A stretch of 64,000 nt of DNA from DATKNA01 sp963786765 (GCA_963786765.1 CAWBAJ010000008.1:558001-622000), one strand, 5' to 3'; counted from the stretch's first letter, positions 43,103-53,632 are shown. Numbers and translations: made by a program. Notes: generated by a model not told the origin, from the letters alone.

Positions 43103-44230
43103 ATGGGGGCGAGGGGGCGTCGGCGCCGGGGCACCTGGGCACCGTCCGTGGCGGCCACGCTGGTTCTCCTCGCTGTCGCTGCGTGTAGCTCCGGGCGGGG
43201 CGCGGTCGAGTCGCCGCCGGCCGTGGGCACGCCCGCCGGCGGGTCGGCGACCGTCCGGGCGAGCCCGTCGGCCGGCACACCCACCGTTGCGAGACCGCCG
43301 CGCGCGCATCTCGTGCGCTGGACCGGGCCGGTGGAGCACCTGTTCTTCCACACGCTCGTCATCCGCCCCGGCCTCGCCTTCCGGGATCGCACCCAGGGCC
43401 AGGAATTCCGCGACTACTTCGTCACCGTGACCGAGTTCCGCCGCATCCTCGACCAGCTGTACGCGAACGGCTGGACGCTGGTCGACCTGCACAAGGCGGT
43501 CGCCGGCCACGTCAGGGTGCCGGCGGGGCGCAAACCTTTCGTGCTGTCGGAGGACGACGTCAACTACTACAGCTACGAGCACGGCCGGGGGCTGGGTTCG
43601 CGTCTGGTGCTCGCGAACGGGGCCGTGAAGGTGGAGGAGCCGGAACGGCGCGGCGGCGCGAAGGTCACGGACCACGACCTCGTGCCGATGGTCGACGAGT
43701 TCGTCGCGGCGCATCCCGACTTCTCGGCAGAGGGCGCACGCGGGGTGCTCGCCCCGACGGGTTTCGAGGGCCTCCTCGGGGAGCGCGTCGAGGAATCCGC
43801 CGCGCCCGACCTGGCGCGGCGGCGGGCGAGGGTGAGGACGCTGGCCGCGGCCCTGACCTCCACCGGGTGGACGTTCGCCAGCCACAGCTACGGTCACATC
43901 GACTTCAGCACGAGCTCGCCGGCGAGGGCCCGTCGGGACGTCGAGCGGTGGAAGGCGCTGGCCGAACCCCTGCTCGGCCGGACCGACGTCTTCATCTATC
44001 CCTTCGGGGCGGAGCCGCCCGCGGCGTCGCCCGTTCTGCGGATGCTGCGGAAAGAGGGTTATCGCATCTTGTGCGACATCGACGTGCGGCCGCGGCTGCG
44101 GCACGAGGACGGGCTGGCGGTCATGTCCCGCCGCCACATCGACGGGCTGGCGCTGCGCCAGCAGCACGCGGCGCTGCTGCCCCTCTTCGACACACGTGCG
44201 GTGATCGACGCGAAGGCCCGCGGGCTCTGA
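43103..44230 (+). CDS. Lipoprotein with polysaccharide-deacetylase-like NodB fold
   Basis: A 375-residue surface lipoprotein. The signal peptide WAPSVAATLVLLAVAACSSG carries lipobox AAC, then a Thr/Ser/Pro linker to ~residue 65. The NodB-like barrel shows the metal Asp pair in FVLSEDDVNYYSYEHGRGL, the HxxxH-like STGWTFASHSYGHIDFSTSS and the later VFIYPFGAEPPAASPVLRML. The DxD and SHSYGH elements fit a metal-dependent deacetylase acting on cell-wall or capsule glycans. The substrate is unknown. It is convergent with the large signalling gene, whose stop lies 32 bp away. Confidence 0.83.
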   Translation: MGARGRRRRGTWAPSVAATLVLLAVAACSSGRGAVESPPAVGTPAGGSATVRASPSAGTPTVARPPRAHLVRWTGPVEHLFFHTLVIRPGLAFRDRTQGQEFRDYFVTVTEFRRILDQLYANGWTLVDLHKAVAGHVRVPAGRKPFVLSEDDVNYYSYEHGRGLGSRLVLANGAVKVEEPERRGGAKVTDHDLVPMVDEFVAAHPDFSAEGARGVLAPTGFEGLLGERVEESAAPDLARRRARVRTLAAALTSTGWTFASHSYGHIDFSTSSPARARRDVERWKALAEPLLGRTDVFIYPFGAEPPAASPVLRMLRKEGYRILCDIDVRPRLRHEDGLAVMSRRHIDGLALRQQHAALLPLFDTRAVIDAKARGL

Positions 44231-44261
44231 ATGCAGGGCTGCCCTCGACGGCGGGGCGCCG

Positions 44262-47200
44262 TCACCTGTTCGCCGGGAGCTCCTGCGGCAGGTTGAGCAC
44301 GCACCAGACGGCCTTGCCGGCGGGGGTGGGGCGCGTTCCCCAGCGCTGCGCGATGAGCGACACGAGCAGCAGGCCACGGCCGTGCTCGTCGTCGGGGCTC
44401 GGGTGGGCGCGCCGCGGCAGGGTGGGCGCGCTGTCGTGCACCTCCAGCGTGAGGTGCCGGCGGTCGCGGCTGAGCCGTAGCTCCACCGGCGGCCGGCCGT
44501 GCAGCAGGGCGTTGGTGGTGAGCTCGCTCAGCAGCAACAGCGCCTCCTCGCGGACCTCGGGCCCGATCCCCCAGTGAGCCAGCACGTCGCCCGCCTGGTG
44601 GCGCAGCTTGCCGACGGCACCGAGGTCGTCCTCCACCGGTAGGCACAGCGTGGCGTCTGCCGGGGAGTCGTCGGCCTGTGCGAGCAGCAGGGCGACGTCG
44701 TCGTCAGGGCCGTCCGGCAGGAGGACGGACATGAGCTGGTCGGGCGCCTTCGGATGCAGCGGGCCGTCGAGCCCGGCGAGGGCGAGCGCGAGCGCGTCGA
44801 CCCCGGCGTCGATGTCGATGTCGCGCCGCTCGACGAGCCCGTCGGTGTACAGGGCGAGCACGTCCCCGGGCTCGAGCTCGATCCGCTCCTCGACGATCGG
44901 CCCGAGCGACCGTGCCGAGCGGCGGGCTGCTCGCGCCCTGGAGGCGGAGCACCGTCCCGTCCGTCGAGCGCACCAGCGGCGGCAGGTGCCCCGCGTTCGC
45001 GTACGTGAGCGTCCGGTCGTAGGGGTCGAACACCGCGTAGATGCACGTGACGATGTGGTCGTCGCCGAGCTCGCGGACCGCGCCGTCCAGGTGCTCGAGC
45101 ACGTCGGCGGGTGGCAGGTCGAGCCGGGCGTACGCCCGCACGGCGGAGCGCAGCTGCCCCATCACGGCCGCGGCCTGCACGCCGCGCCCCATCACGTCGC
45201 CCAGGACGAGGGCGGTGCGGCGGGCCCCGAGCTCGACGACGTCGTACCAGTCGCCGCCGACCTGCGTGCCCTCGACGCCCGCCCGGTAGTAGGTCGCGAG
45301 CCGCAGGGCCTCGGCCTCGACGTCGGCGTCCGGGAGCAGGCCGCGCTGCAGCTCGGTCGCGATCTTGTGCTCGCGGGCGGCCGCCTCGGCCACGGCGGCG
45401 GCCCGCGACACGGCCCGCTCCGCCTCGCGCTCGACCGTGATGTCCTGGTTGCTCCCCCGGATGAACACGACCCGCCCGTCGGCGTCCCGCTCGACCTCCG
45501 CGATCGAGCGGAGGATCCGCACCTCGCCGCCAGGGAACACGTGGCGCTGCTCGTCGTCGAACGGCTCGCCCGTCATGGCCGCACGCTCGATGAGCGCCCG
45601 GACGCGAGCCTGATCGTCAGGGTGGACCAGCTGGGCGACGACGTGGTCCGCGCTGCCCGGTCGCGCGAGCTCCTCAGGTGTCATCCGCAGCTGGCGCGCC
45701 AGTTCCTGCGAAGCCCTCACCGCGCGGGTCTCGACGTCGATCTCCCAGCTCCCGAGGCCGGCCAGGCGCTGTGCCTCGTCGAGCAGGCGGCGGCTGGCCT
45801 CGACCTCGCGGCGGCTGCGGCGCACCCGCTCGAGCTCGAGGTTCGCCTTCACCCGGGCCAGCAGCTCCCGCCCGGAGAAGGGCTTGACCAGGTAGTCGTC
45901 GGCGCCGGCCTCGAGGCCCTCGACGGTCGCCTCCTCACCGGCGCGCGCGGACACCAGCACCACCGGGGTGCGGGCGGTGAGCGGATCATCGCGCAGGGCA
46001 TGCATGAGGGCGAACCCGTCCAGCCGCGGCATCATGACATCGCTGAGCACGAGGTCGGGGGCGTGGGCCCGGGCGAGCTCGAGCGCGTGCAGCCCGTCGC
46101 CCGCCGCGAGCACGTGGTACGACCCCTGGAGCATGCCGACGATGTAGTCGCGCATGTCTGCGTTGTCGTCCGCGACGAGCACGGTCGCCCGGCCGTCGTC
46201 GGAGCGCGTCGGCCTCACTCGTACCGGCTGCCGCGGGGTCGTTGCCCCAGCGCAGTGCCTCCGCGAGGAAGCCGCGCGCGCGCCGGGAGGGATCGACCTG
46301 CGTGCCGTCGGTGTCGTCGCCGGCGGCGTCGAGGACCTGGTCGGCGGGCAGGTGGTCGCGCCCGAGGGGCACGGCAACGGTGAAGGTGCTCCCCTGGGCC
46401 AGGACGCTGCGGACGGCGACATGGCCGCCGTGCGCCGCCGCGAGGTCGGACACCAGCGCCAAGCCGATCCCGGAGCCCTCGTGGCTGCGGGAGGCCGCGC
46501 CGGCGACACGGCTGAACCGGGTGAACAGCTTGCCCTGATGCTCGGACGCGATGCCCACGCCGGTGTCCTCGACCTCCAGCACGGCCTCGCCGTCCAGCCG
46601 ATCGTCGTGGGAGGCACGCAGGCGCACCGTGATCCCGCCCGAGAAGGTGAACTTCAGGGCGTTCGACAGCAGGTTGAGCACGATCTTGGCCCACATCTCG
46701 CGGTCGATCAGCACGGGCGAGGGCAGCGGAGCGCAGTCGACCGTCAGCGTGAGGCCGGCCCGCTCGATCGCCCCGCTGAACGTCCGGGCGAGCTCCGTCG
46801 TGTACTGGGCGAGGTCGACCGGCTCGAAGCGGCCCGACTGGTGGCCGTCCTCCAAGCGGGAGAAGTCGAGCAGGGTGTTGACGAGCCGCAGCAGCCGCTC
46901 GCCGTTGCGCCGCACCAGCTCGAAGCGCTGCCGCTGGACGTCGTCCAACGGGTTGCCGGTGTCGACGAGCGCGTCCTCGGCCGGGCCGAGCAGCAGCGTC
47001 AGGGGGGTGCGGAACTCGTGGCTGACGTTGGTGAAGAACTCGGTCTTGGCCCGGTCGAGCTCGAGCAGCCGCTCGGCCCGCTCACGCTCCTCCTGGTAGG
47101 CACGCGCGCCGGCCAGGGCGGAACTGATCTGGTCCGCCAGCAACTCGACGAAGCCCTGGTAGTCGGCGTCCAGCGCGCGATAGCGGTTGAGGGCGACCAC

Positions 47201-48124
47201 CACGAACCCGGCCGGCCGGGAGTCGTCCTGCTGCCGCAGCGGCACGGCCAGCGCCCGCAACGGCGGCTCCGGCCAGGCACCCGCCGGCACGTCCGGGCCG
47301 AACCGGGCCGGCAGGTCGCCGACGAGCACGGTGCGCCCCTCCAGGACGTCGGGCACCCGCCAGGCGGCGTCCGGGGCGGCCACGTCGACCACGGGCACCG
47401 CGACCGGGTGCCCGGCGGGCACGCCCGCGGACGCCGACAGCACGGCGGTCGAGCCTTTGCCCTGCCCGTCGGGATCGAACAGGTAGACCAGGCCCCAGGG
47501 CACCGACCGCCGGTCCGCGGCGAGCTGCGAGGAGACGGCGGCGAGCACCTCCTCCTCGCTGCGCAGCGCCGTGACACTGGCGCCGACGTCCCGCACCGTC
47601 GCCATCTGTCGGGCACCGATGACCCGCTCGGTGTCCTCGCTGACCACGCAGAGCATCCCGACGACCTTGCCGTCGTCGTCCATCAGGGGGCTGTACGAGA
47701 AGGTGTGGTAGGTCTCCTCCCGATAGCCGCTGCGCTCGAGGAAGAGCAACAAGGCTTCGTCCCAGGTGGCCTCGCCGGTCGCCATCACCCGGTCGATCCG
47801 CGGGCCGATCTCGGGCCAGATCTCCGCCCAGACCTCGCGAGCCGGCCGGCCGAGCGCCCACGGGTACTTGCGGCCAAGGGTGTCCCGGCGGTAGGCGTCG
47901 TTGCAGAAGAACGTGAGCTCCGGGCCCCACGCCATCCACATCGAGAAGCGACTGGTGAGGAGGACCCGGACGACGCTGACCAGGCTCTGCGGCCAGCTCT
48001 GCGGGGGGCCGAGCGGAGTGGCCGCCCAGTCGACGGCGGCGAGGTCGCGGCCGACGGCGCCCCCCGCCTCGAAGACCTCGAGGACGGCGGGCCTCTTCCC
48101 GGGCACGTCGGCTCCGATGGTCAT
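44262..48124 (-). pseudogene. Multidomain signalling hub PAS-GAF-HisKA-HATPase-REC-PAS-PP2C-HATPase, two frameshifts
   Basis: About 1,286 residues when repaired. From the ATG at 48124 come PAS (~50-165), GAF (~180-345), HisKA with His369 in FFTNVSHEFRTPLTLLLG, and HATPase with LNLLSNALKFTFSGG and GSGIGLALVSDLAAAHGG. After a shift near 46215-46225 comes REC (VLVADDNADMRDYI, phospho-Asp in LVLSDVMMPRLDG, KPF), then PAS (LAGLGSWEIDVETRAVRASQ) and SpoIIE-type PP2C (GGDWYDVVELGARRTALVLG, DVMGRGVQAAAVMGQLRSAV). After a second shift near 44925-44940 come LALYTDGLVERRDIDID and an RsbW-like ATPase (LLSELTTNALLHGRPP, GRGLLLVSLIAQRWG). It joins a two-component relay to partner-switching of a sigma factor. 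Motifs are intact throughout. Confidence 0.8.
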
Positions 48125-48266
48125 GGGGCGGGAGCTCCTGGGAGGCGGGTCGGGCGGTGAGGCGCGCGCCGGCGGGCGGGGGTCCTAGCACGCTACCTTC
48201 CCTCCTCCGGCCCCGCCCACCGGACCTCGGCTGCTCCTCCTGCTTGCGGACTGAGAAGCTCGCCCG

Positions 48267-49088
48267 ATGACGACCGGACCGAACGTCGCGCCCGCCACGG
48301 GTCCCGCCCGCTGGCTCGGGGGCGCCCGCAGCGCCTTCGCGGTCACCGTCGACTTCGACGCCGAGGAGGTGTGGATCGGCGAGCACCCCGACAACGCCCG
48401 CCGTCCGGGGGTCCTCTCCCAGGGCACCTACGGCGCCAAGGTCGCCGTCCCGCTGGTGCTGGACGTGCTCGCGCGCGTCGGGCTGCGGGCCACGTTCTTC
48501 GTGCCGGGGCGGGTGGCGGAGCGGTACCCGCACCGCGTGCGCGAGATCGTCGCGGCCGGCCACGAGCTCGCCCACCACGGGTACACCCACACCCACCCCG
48601 GGCGGCTCGACCCCGAGCAGGAGGCGTCGGAGTTCGCCCACGCCCTGGAGGTGCTGCGCTCCTTCTCCCCGGACGTCGTCGGCTACCGGTCGCCCGCCTG
48701 GGACTTCAGCCCCGCGACGATGGACATCCTGCGCGAGCACGGCATGCGCTACTCCTCCAACCTGATGGACGACATCAGGCCCTACCGGCACTCCAGCGGA
48801 CTTATCGAGCTGCCGGTGCAGTGGATCCTCGACGACGCACCGCACTTCTGGTTCAGCAACGCCAGCTGGACCAAGTCGATCCGGCCCGCTCGGGAGGTGC
48901 TCGAACTCTGGCAGGACGAGGCGGCGGGCATCCACCGTCTCCGTGGTCTGACCGTGCTCGCGCTGCACCCGCAGATCATCGGCCGCCCGGGGCGGATCGG
49001 AATGCTCGAGGAGTTCCTGCGGTGGGTGGTCGGGCAGGGCGACGTCCGGACGGCGACCTGCGCCGAGCTGGCCGCAGACGTGGACTGA
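48267..49088 (+). CDS. Polysaccharide deacetylase-family protein (PuuE/PgdA-like)
   Basis: A 273-residue cytosolic NodB-fold enzyme of the allantoinase/peptidoglycan-deacetylase PuuE group. The metal Asp pair is in FAVTVDFDAEEVWIGEHPDN, the HxxxH-type motif is ELAHHGYTHTHPGRLDPEQE, and the Arg/Asp motif is VVGYRSPAWDFSPATMDILR. The C-terminal His is in LTVLALHPQIIGRPGRIGML. There is no signal peptide, unlike the lipoprotein at 43103. Amide hydrolysis of a small or glycan substrate is expected. It is divergent from the signalling hub (142 bp). Confidence 0.87.
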   Translation: MTTGPNVAPATGPARWLGGARSAFAVTVDFDAEEVWIGEHPDNARRPGVLSQGTYGAKVAVPLVLDVLARVGLRATFFVPGRVAERYPHRVREIVAAGHELAHHGYTHTHPGRLDPEQEASEFAHALEVLRSFSPDVVGYRSPAWDFSPATMDILREHGMRYSSNLMDDIRPYRHSSGLIELPVQWILDDAPHFWFSNASWTKSIRPAREVLELWQDEAAGIHRLRGLTVLALHPQIIGRPGRIGMLEEFLRWVVGQGDVRTATCAELAADVD

Positions 49089-49111
49089 CACCGCGACCCC
49101 GACCGGACGGG

Positions 49112-49413
49112 CTACTCGCCCTGCACGTCCGCCACCTCGTAGACGGCGGGAGTGGACGTGAAGGGCAGCCGTTCCGGCGGCCCCACGAGGCCGCGGAAGC
49201 CTCGTCGTGCGCGGCCGCGCAGGCCTCGGCGGACTTCCACTCGACCATGTTGACGAACCGGTAGCGCGCGTCGGGCCCGAGGGAGCGATGCAGCCGGTTG
49301 CCGACGTAACCGGGCTTGTCGCGCATGTAGGCGTTGACGCGCCGGTAGACGTCGAGGAACTGCTCCTCGCCGCCGGCCGGGACTTCGAACAGGTTCACCA
49401 GGACGGCGCTCAC
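49112..49413 (-). pseudogene. Antibiotic-biosynthesis-monooxygenase (ABM) domain protein, frameshifted
   Basis: About 100 residues if repaired. From GTG 49413 it reads SAVLVNLFEVPAGGEEQFLD, VYRRVNAYMRDKPGYVGNRL and YRFVNMVEWKSAEACAAAHD. A one-base loss near 49195 is then needed to continue into FRGLVGPPERLPFTSTPAVY and the stop at 49112. It is a dimeric ferredoxin-like monooxygenase or isomerase fold. It overlaps the RidA fragment stop by 4 nt (GTGA) with AAGGAG upstream, so the trio cupin, RidA fragment, ABM was once an operon. Confidence 0.75.
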
Positions 49414-49523
49414 GGCCGCTCCTTTCCGGCACCGACGACCGCGGTGGCGCCGTCCACGCGCCACGCCTGGGTGTAGCCGTAGCGCTCCTGCCACGTCCAG
49501 GGGTCGATCTTGGTCGTCTTCAT
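49410..49523 (-). pseudogene. 37-codon N-terminal remnant of a RidA-family protein
   Basis: ATG 49523 to TGA 49410 encodes KTTKIDPWTWQERYGYTQAW and RVDGATAVVGAGKERP. The first part is the start of a RidA-family gene; the rest of the ~125-residue domain is missing. It overlaps the cupin stop (ATGA) and the ABM start (GTGA), so translational coupling survives although the protein is reduced to a stub. GGAGGAAGCG precedes it. Confidence 0.65.
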
Positions 49524-49980
49524 CGCGCTTCCTCCAGACAGGGACGGACGTCGTAGCGGGCCGCCAGCGCCCGCATGTCGGCGGGGTCGAACCGGCCCTC
49601 GGGGGTCAGCGGCAAGGCGGCCAACTGCCGGAAGTAGTCGACGTAGTGCGCCGGGCTGACGGTGCAGAACAGGGTGGCGGGGCGCCGGGGTCGGCGTTGG
49701 CGAAGGTGTGCGGCGTGCCGCGGGGCGCGGTGACGGAGCGACCGGGCGTGGCGACGAAGCTCTCGTGGCCCGTGGTGAAGCGGACGGCGCCGGTCAGGAC
49801 GAACCAGGTCTCATCGGTCGCTGCGTGGACGTGCTGCGGAGGGCCGACCCACCCCGGGGCGAGGTCGCAGGCGACGAGCCCGATCCGGCCGCCGGTGCCG
49901 GCACCGTCGTCGAGCACGGTGAAGGTGTTGCCGGCGGCCGTGAAACGCTCGGCCGGCGCGGCGCTGAGGTGGATGGTCAC
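49520..49980 (-). pseudogene. Cupin-domain protein, frameshifted
   Basis: About 153 residues if repaired. The cupin core is present: motif 1 PQHVHAATDETWFVLTGAVR with the metal histidines and Glu, motif 2 VTAPRGTPHTFANADPG. After a shift near 49680-49690 (CGCCCCGCC) the frame continues ATLFCTVSPAHYVDYFRQLA and ALPLTPEGRFDPADMRALAA to a stop at 49520. The start GTG 49980 has GGAGGATCC ahead. It is the first gene of the three-gene operon, behind an AT-rich palindrome at 49999-50019. Confidence 0.78.
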
Positions 49981-49998
49981 TGGATCCTCCTTCGTTGC

Positions 49999-50019
49999 AC
50001 TGCTATGCAGTTACTGCAT
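49999..50019. promoter_or_regulatory. Overlapping palindromes upstream of the cupin operon
   Basis: ATGCAGT-T-ACTGCAT (50005-50019) is a perfect 7-bp inverted repeat, and ACTGC-TAT-GCAGT (49999-50011) overlaps it. It lies 19-39 bp upstream of the cupin start, followed by TATACC, a plausible promoter element. It is a likely operator; the regulator gene is not identifiable nearby. Confidence 0.55.
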
Positions 50020-50220
50020 GAAGGTATACCTCTTGATGAGAGGTGCGTCAACTGACTGCAGCGCGCCGGTCTCGCGTGATCGCGATCTGGTACACCAACC
50101 CTTGGTCGTGATCCGCGCGAGCAGCGCAAACGTCCGCACGAGACTGGGGTCGGTGGATGGTGGCGCGATCACGCTGCGCGGCGTGGCGTGGGCGCGACGG
50201 CGATGACGGCGACGGGTCGG

Positions 50221-50566
50221 TCAGCCGGGCAGCGAGTCCCCGGGGAATCCCCGGCAGGTGTGCAGGGTGTAGGTGAGCAGCCCGGCGCGGACGGCGGGAT
50301 CGTCGGCCATCAGCCGGTGCGCCTCGTCGATCCCGGCGTCGAAGATGCCGATCCCTGCGAGCTCCTCGTCGTCCGGCATCGGGCAAGCGATGGACAGCAG
50401 CCCTGCCTCGCGCAGCGCGTAAGTTGCGGCGGCCGTGCTCCCAGAGGGTCGGGAAGGCCTCCGGGTCGGCGAGCCTGGGCGTGCGCTTGAGCAGGAGCAA
50501 CGTGTAGGCCCGTGTCGTGGGGCGCATCGCCTGCATGAACTCGTCGGTGATGACGGGGAGTTCCAT
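50221..50566 (-). pseudogene. YCII-related small protein, frameshifted
   Basis: About 114 residues if repaired. From ATG 50566 (GGAGGTGCG ribosome site) it reads ELPVITDEFMQAMRPTTRAY, TLLLLKRTPRLADPEAFPTL and WEHGRRN. One extra base near 50420-50425 (AACTTAC for AACTAC) must be removed to continue YALREAGLLSIACPMPDDEE, GIGIFDAGIDEAHRLMADDP and a stop at 50221. The fold is that of the YCII/dimeric alpha-beta barrel proteins. The function is unknown. Confidence 0.7.
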
Positions 50567-50768
50567 CGCACCTCCTTCGATCACAGCCCGGATCTCGGCG
50601 ACGCATTCGATCGTCAGCGTAGATCAGGAGGCCGCCGACCTGGCCTCCCTCGCTGCCGGCGGCCGCGGTGGAACGCATCTGTTGCCTCCGGCGCTCCCTG
50701 GCGGCGAGGCTGGCATCCGTCGCGGACGTCGCCGACGAGTCCGCCCCTGGAGGCCCGAGGTGGGCGAA

Positions 50769-51860
50769 GTGCCAGCGCCGAGGACGGGTGTTCCGACTCC
50801 CCGCCGTAAGGTCCGCTTCTGCGCTGCGCCGAACGGTGCGCGGATCGCCTACGCCACGGCCGGAGCGGGCCGGGCGCTGCTGGTCCCTCCCGCCTGGATC
50901 AGCCACCTGGAGCTGCTGTGGCAGGACCCCGCCTACCGGGCGTTCTTCACTCCGCTGGCCGGCGGTCCGCTCGGTGGTCCAGTACGACCGGCCCGGGCTG
51001 CGGGCTGTCCGGACCCTGGCCGGGGCCGCAGGGACTGGACGCCGACGTCGCGGTGCTCGAGGCGGTCGCCGATCACCTGGGCCTCGACACCTTCGACCTG
51101 CTCGGCATCTCGCTCGGCGCCCCGGTGTCGGTCGCCTTCGCGGCACGGTTCCCGCAGCGGGTCGGCCGGCTGATCCTCTACGGCGGTTACGCCGACGGCC
51201 GACAGATCGCCTCGCCCGAGGTCCGCGCCGCGATGCTGGACATGATCCGCGCCCACTGGGGGCTGGGTTCGGAGGTGCTGGCCGACGTCTTCCTGCCCGA
51301 GGGCAGCGCGGAGAGCCAAGGCGCACTTCGCGCGGCTGCAGCGCGAGGCGGCCTCGGCGCAGGCCGCCGCCGACCTGCTCGCGCAGTGCTACGAGATCGA
51401 CGTCACCGACCTGCTCGCGCAGGTGGCCGCGCCGACGCTGGTCGTGCACCGGCGCGACGACCGCGCGATTCCCTACCGGGCGGGCCGCGATCTGGCCGCG
51501 CGGATCCCCGGCGCGCGGCTGGTGTCGCTGCCCGGCAGGAGCCACTTCCCCTTCGTGGGCGACGCCGACGGCCGTCGTCCGGGCGATCCTGGAGTTCCTG
51601 GGCGAGCAGGCCGCCGCGGCTCCACCGGACGGGCGGGCGGCCGCCTCGGGCGAGCTGACGCCGCGGCAGCTGCAGGTGGCCGCGCTCGTGGCCGATGGCC
51701 TGACCAACAAGCAGATCGCCGCAGCGGCTCGGCATCGAGGAGCGCTCCGCGGAGGGACACCTCGAGCGCATCCGGACACCGGCTCGGCGTCACCTCCCGC
51801 GCCCAGATCGCCGCCTGGTGGGCGGGCCGCGTCTCCGCCGGCTGCGACCGGGTGAGGTAG
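50769..51860 (+). pseudogene. Alpha/beta-hydrolase plus LuxR HTH regulator, at least five frameshifts
   Basis: The parts lie in order but in changing frames. They are VRFCAAPNGARIAYATAGAG and LELLWQDPAYRAFFTPLAG, SVVQYDRPGLR, the nucleophile elbow TFDLLGISLGAPVSVAFAAR, QVAAPTLVVHRRDDRAIPYR with PGRSHFPFVGDADG, VVRAILEFLGEQ and the C-terminal LuxR helix-turn-helix ELTPRQLQVAALVADGLTNK, with RLGVTSRAQIAAWWAGR before the stop at 51860. Intact homologues would be ~350 residues, combining a hydrolase-like sensor with a GerE-type DNA-binding domain. At least five one-base indels make this non-functional as written. The GTG at 50769 is a guess. Confidence 0.75.
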
Positions 51861-51993
51861 CGGATTGAGGTACCAGCAGGGGTGATCTTCCCCTGACGCG
51901 CTGCCGGACCCGGTCCCCATGCTTGCGCGGGACGGGAACCGCGAACCGGGAAAGGGCGCTGACGATGAGGCTGCATTCAGAGGGAGCAGCGCC

Positions 51994-53048
51994 GTGACCG
52001 CCCGCCGCCGGGGCGTGGCGCTCACGCCCATGGAGACCAGGCGACCGGTGATGGTGCGCGCCGCGCGGCTGGCCGACGAGCTCGGCTACGACGTGTTCGC
52101 GGTGCCCGAAGGCTGGGGGCTGGACTCCACCGCCGTGCTGGCCGAGATCGCGCTGCGCACCGAGCGGATCGGGCTGGTCTCCGGCGTCCTGTCCGTCTGG
52201 AGCCGTACCCCGGGCACCCTGGCGATGACGGCCGCGACCCTCGACCAGATCTCCGGCGGTCGCTACGTGCTCGGCCTCGGTGCCAGTACGGCAGCACTGA
52301 CCGAGGGCTTCCACGACGTCCCGTTCGTCCACCCTGCGGACCAGCTGGCGCACACGCTGACGCCGTCCGCGCGCTGCTCGCCGGTGAGCCGGCCCGCCTG
52401 CGCAACAACCCGGCACGCTCGCCCGCTACGCCTCGGCATGGCGCCCGCCCCGACCGTGCCGATCTGGGTCGCGGCCCTGGGCCCCCGCGCTGTCCAGGTC
52501 GCGGCCGAACGGGCGGACGGCTGGTTCCCCGCGCTGGTGGCTCGCGACCAGCTCGGCGCCCTGGTCGCGGAGCTGGCCCCCGTGGCTGGGACGGGCAACG
52601 TTCGACCCCGGCCGCTCACCGTCGCCGCCGGGCCTCTGGCGGTGGTCGACGAGGACTCCCGAGCGGCCCGGGACATCGCGGCCAGCTGCATCGCCTGGTA
52701 CGTCTCGGCGATGGGAAACCTCTACGCCGAGTCGCTCACCCGGCAGGGGTACGGCGCCGAGGTCGCCGAAGTCCGCGACGCCAACCCGCGGCCCAGCCCC
52801 GGACGGGCCGCATCCCCGCCGCAGCCGAGGCGCTTCTCCACCAGCTCGCAGCCACCGGAACCCGCGAGCAGGTCCGCGCACAGCTCGACCGCTGGGACGA
52901 CATCGCCGACATCGTGATGATCGGCCTGCCGCCCGGTCTGCCCTGGGCCGCGATCGAGGCGACGCTGCGGGCTGCCGCGCCCGAGCGCCCCGCTCCCATC
53001 GACGCAGCGCCGGCGGTGCGAGCTCTGGCCGGACGTGAGCACTTCTGA
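51994..53048 (+). pseudogene. LLM-class (F420/FMN-dependent) luciferase-like oxidoreductase, frameshifted
   Basis: About 351 residues when repaired. From GTG 51994 (AGGGAG ahead) it shows ALTPMETRRPVMVRAARLAD, AVPEGWGLDSTAVLAEIALR, TERIGLVSGVLSVWSRTPGT and LDQISGGRYVLGLGAST, the TIM-barrel core that binds the deazaflavin or flavin. Two compensating shifts between 52365 and 52435 scramble AVRALLAGEPARLRNNPARS. VPIWVAALGPRAVQVAAERA follows. A third shift near 52800 is needed to read RIPAAAEALLHQLAATGTRE and the end at 53048. F420 enzymes of this class are typical of actinomycetes. Confidence 0.78.
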
Positions 53049-53100
53049 CGATGCATCCGCGAACCGCCGACCCGGGCTCGCGCCCCCTGCCGGCCGGGGC

Positions 53101-53604
53101 CTACGAGCCCGTTCCGAGAGACTCCGCGAGCGCGGCGAGGCGGTCGAGGGAAGCCGCGAGGCGCTCGGGAGTGGTGCGGCGCGCTCTGGGCAGGCGATTG
53201 CTGTCGGTGAGCCGCGTCCAGTCGTACGTGTGCGTGACCCGGGTGCGAGACGCGCCGATCGGCTCGAGCTCCCACCGCCAGAGGTGCCCCGGCGGCCGCT
53301 TGCCGGGCTCGGCCGGCGTCCAGGCGATCCGCCGTCCCTCCTCGAACTCCACGACGTGGTTCTCGCGGAGGGTCCCCTTCGTCAGCCTCATCACGAAGAC
53401 GTCGCCCACCTCGTGGACGCGCTGGCCGGCGTCGGCCCGCGCGAGGTTGTCGTTGCCGTCCCAGCGCGGCTGCTGCGACGGATCGGCGATCAACTCGAAG
53501 ATGCGCCCGAAGGGCGCACCCATCTCGCGGACAGCACTGACCACCCGCGGGGCCTCGTCCGCGGGTCCGTGGTCGTCACCATTGATCACAGGAAGATTGA
53601 ACAC
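53101..53604 (-). CDS. SRPBCC (START/polyketide-cyclase-like) domain protein
   Basis: A 167-residue hydrophobic-pocket protein: VVSAVREMGAPFGRIFELIA at the N-terminus, PSQQPRWDGNDNLARADAGQ, then the beta sheet (GTLRENHVVEFEEGRRIAWT, PPGHLWRWELEPIGASRTRV) and the closing C-terminal helix PERLAASLDRLAALAESLG. The family binds lipids or polyketides or acts as a stress protein. The start ATG 53604 lies 28 bp downstream of the giant gene on the same strand, so it could be the third gene of that cluster. Confidence 0.83.
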   Translation of the reverse strand: MFNLPVINGDDHGPADEAPRVVSAVREMGAPFGRIFELIADPSQQPRWDGNDNLARADAGQRVHEVGDVFVMRLTKGTLRENHVVEFEEGRRIAWTPAEPGKRPPGHLWRWELEPIGASRTRVTHTYDWTRLTDSNRLPRARRTTPERLAASLDRLAALAESLGTGS

Positions 53605-53632
53605 CCGGAACGGAGTTCCGGCGCCGCCCGGA

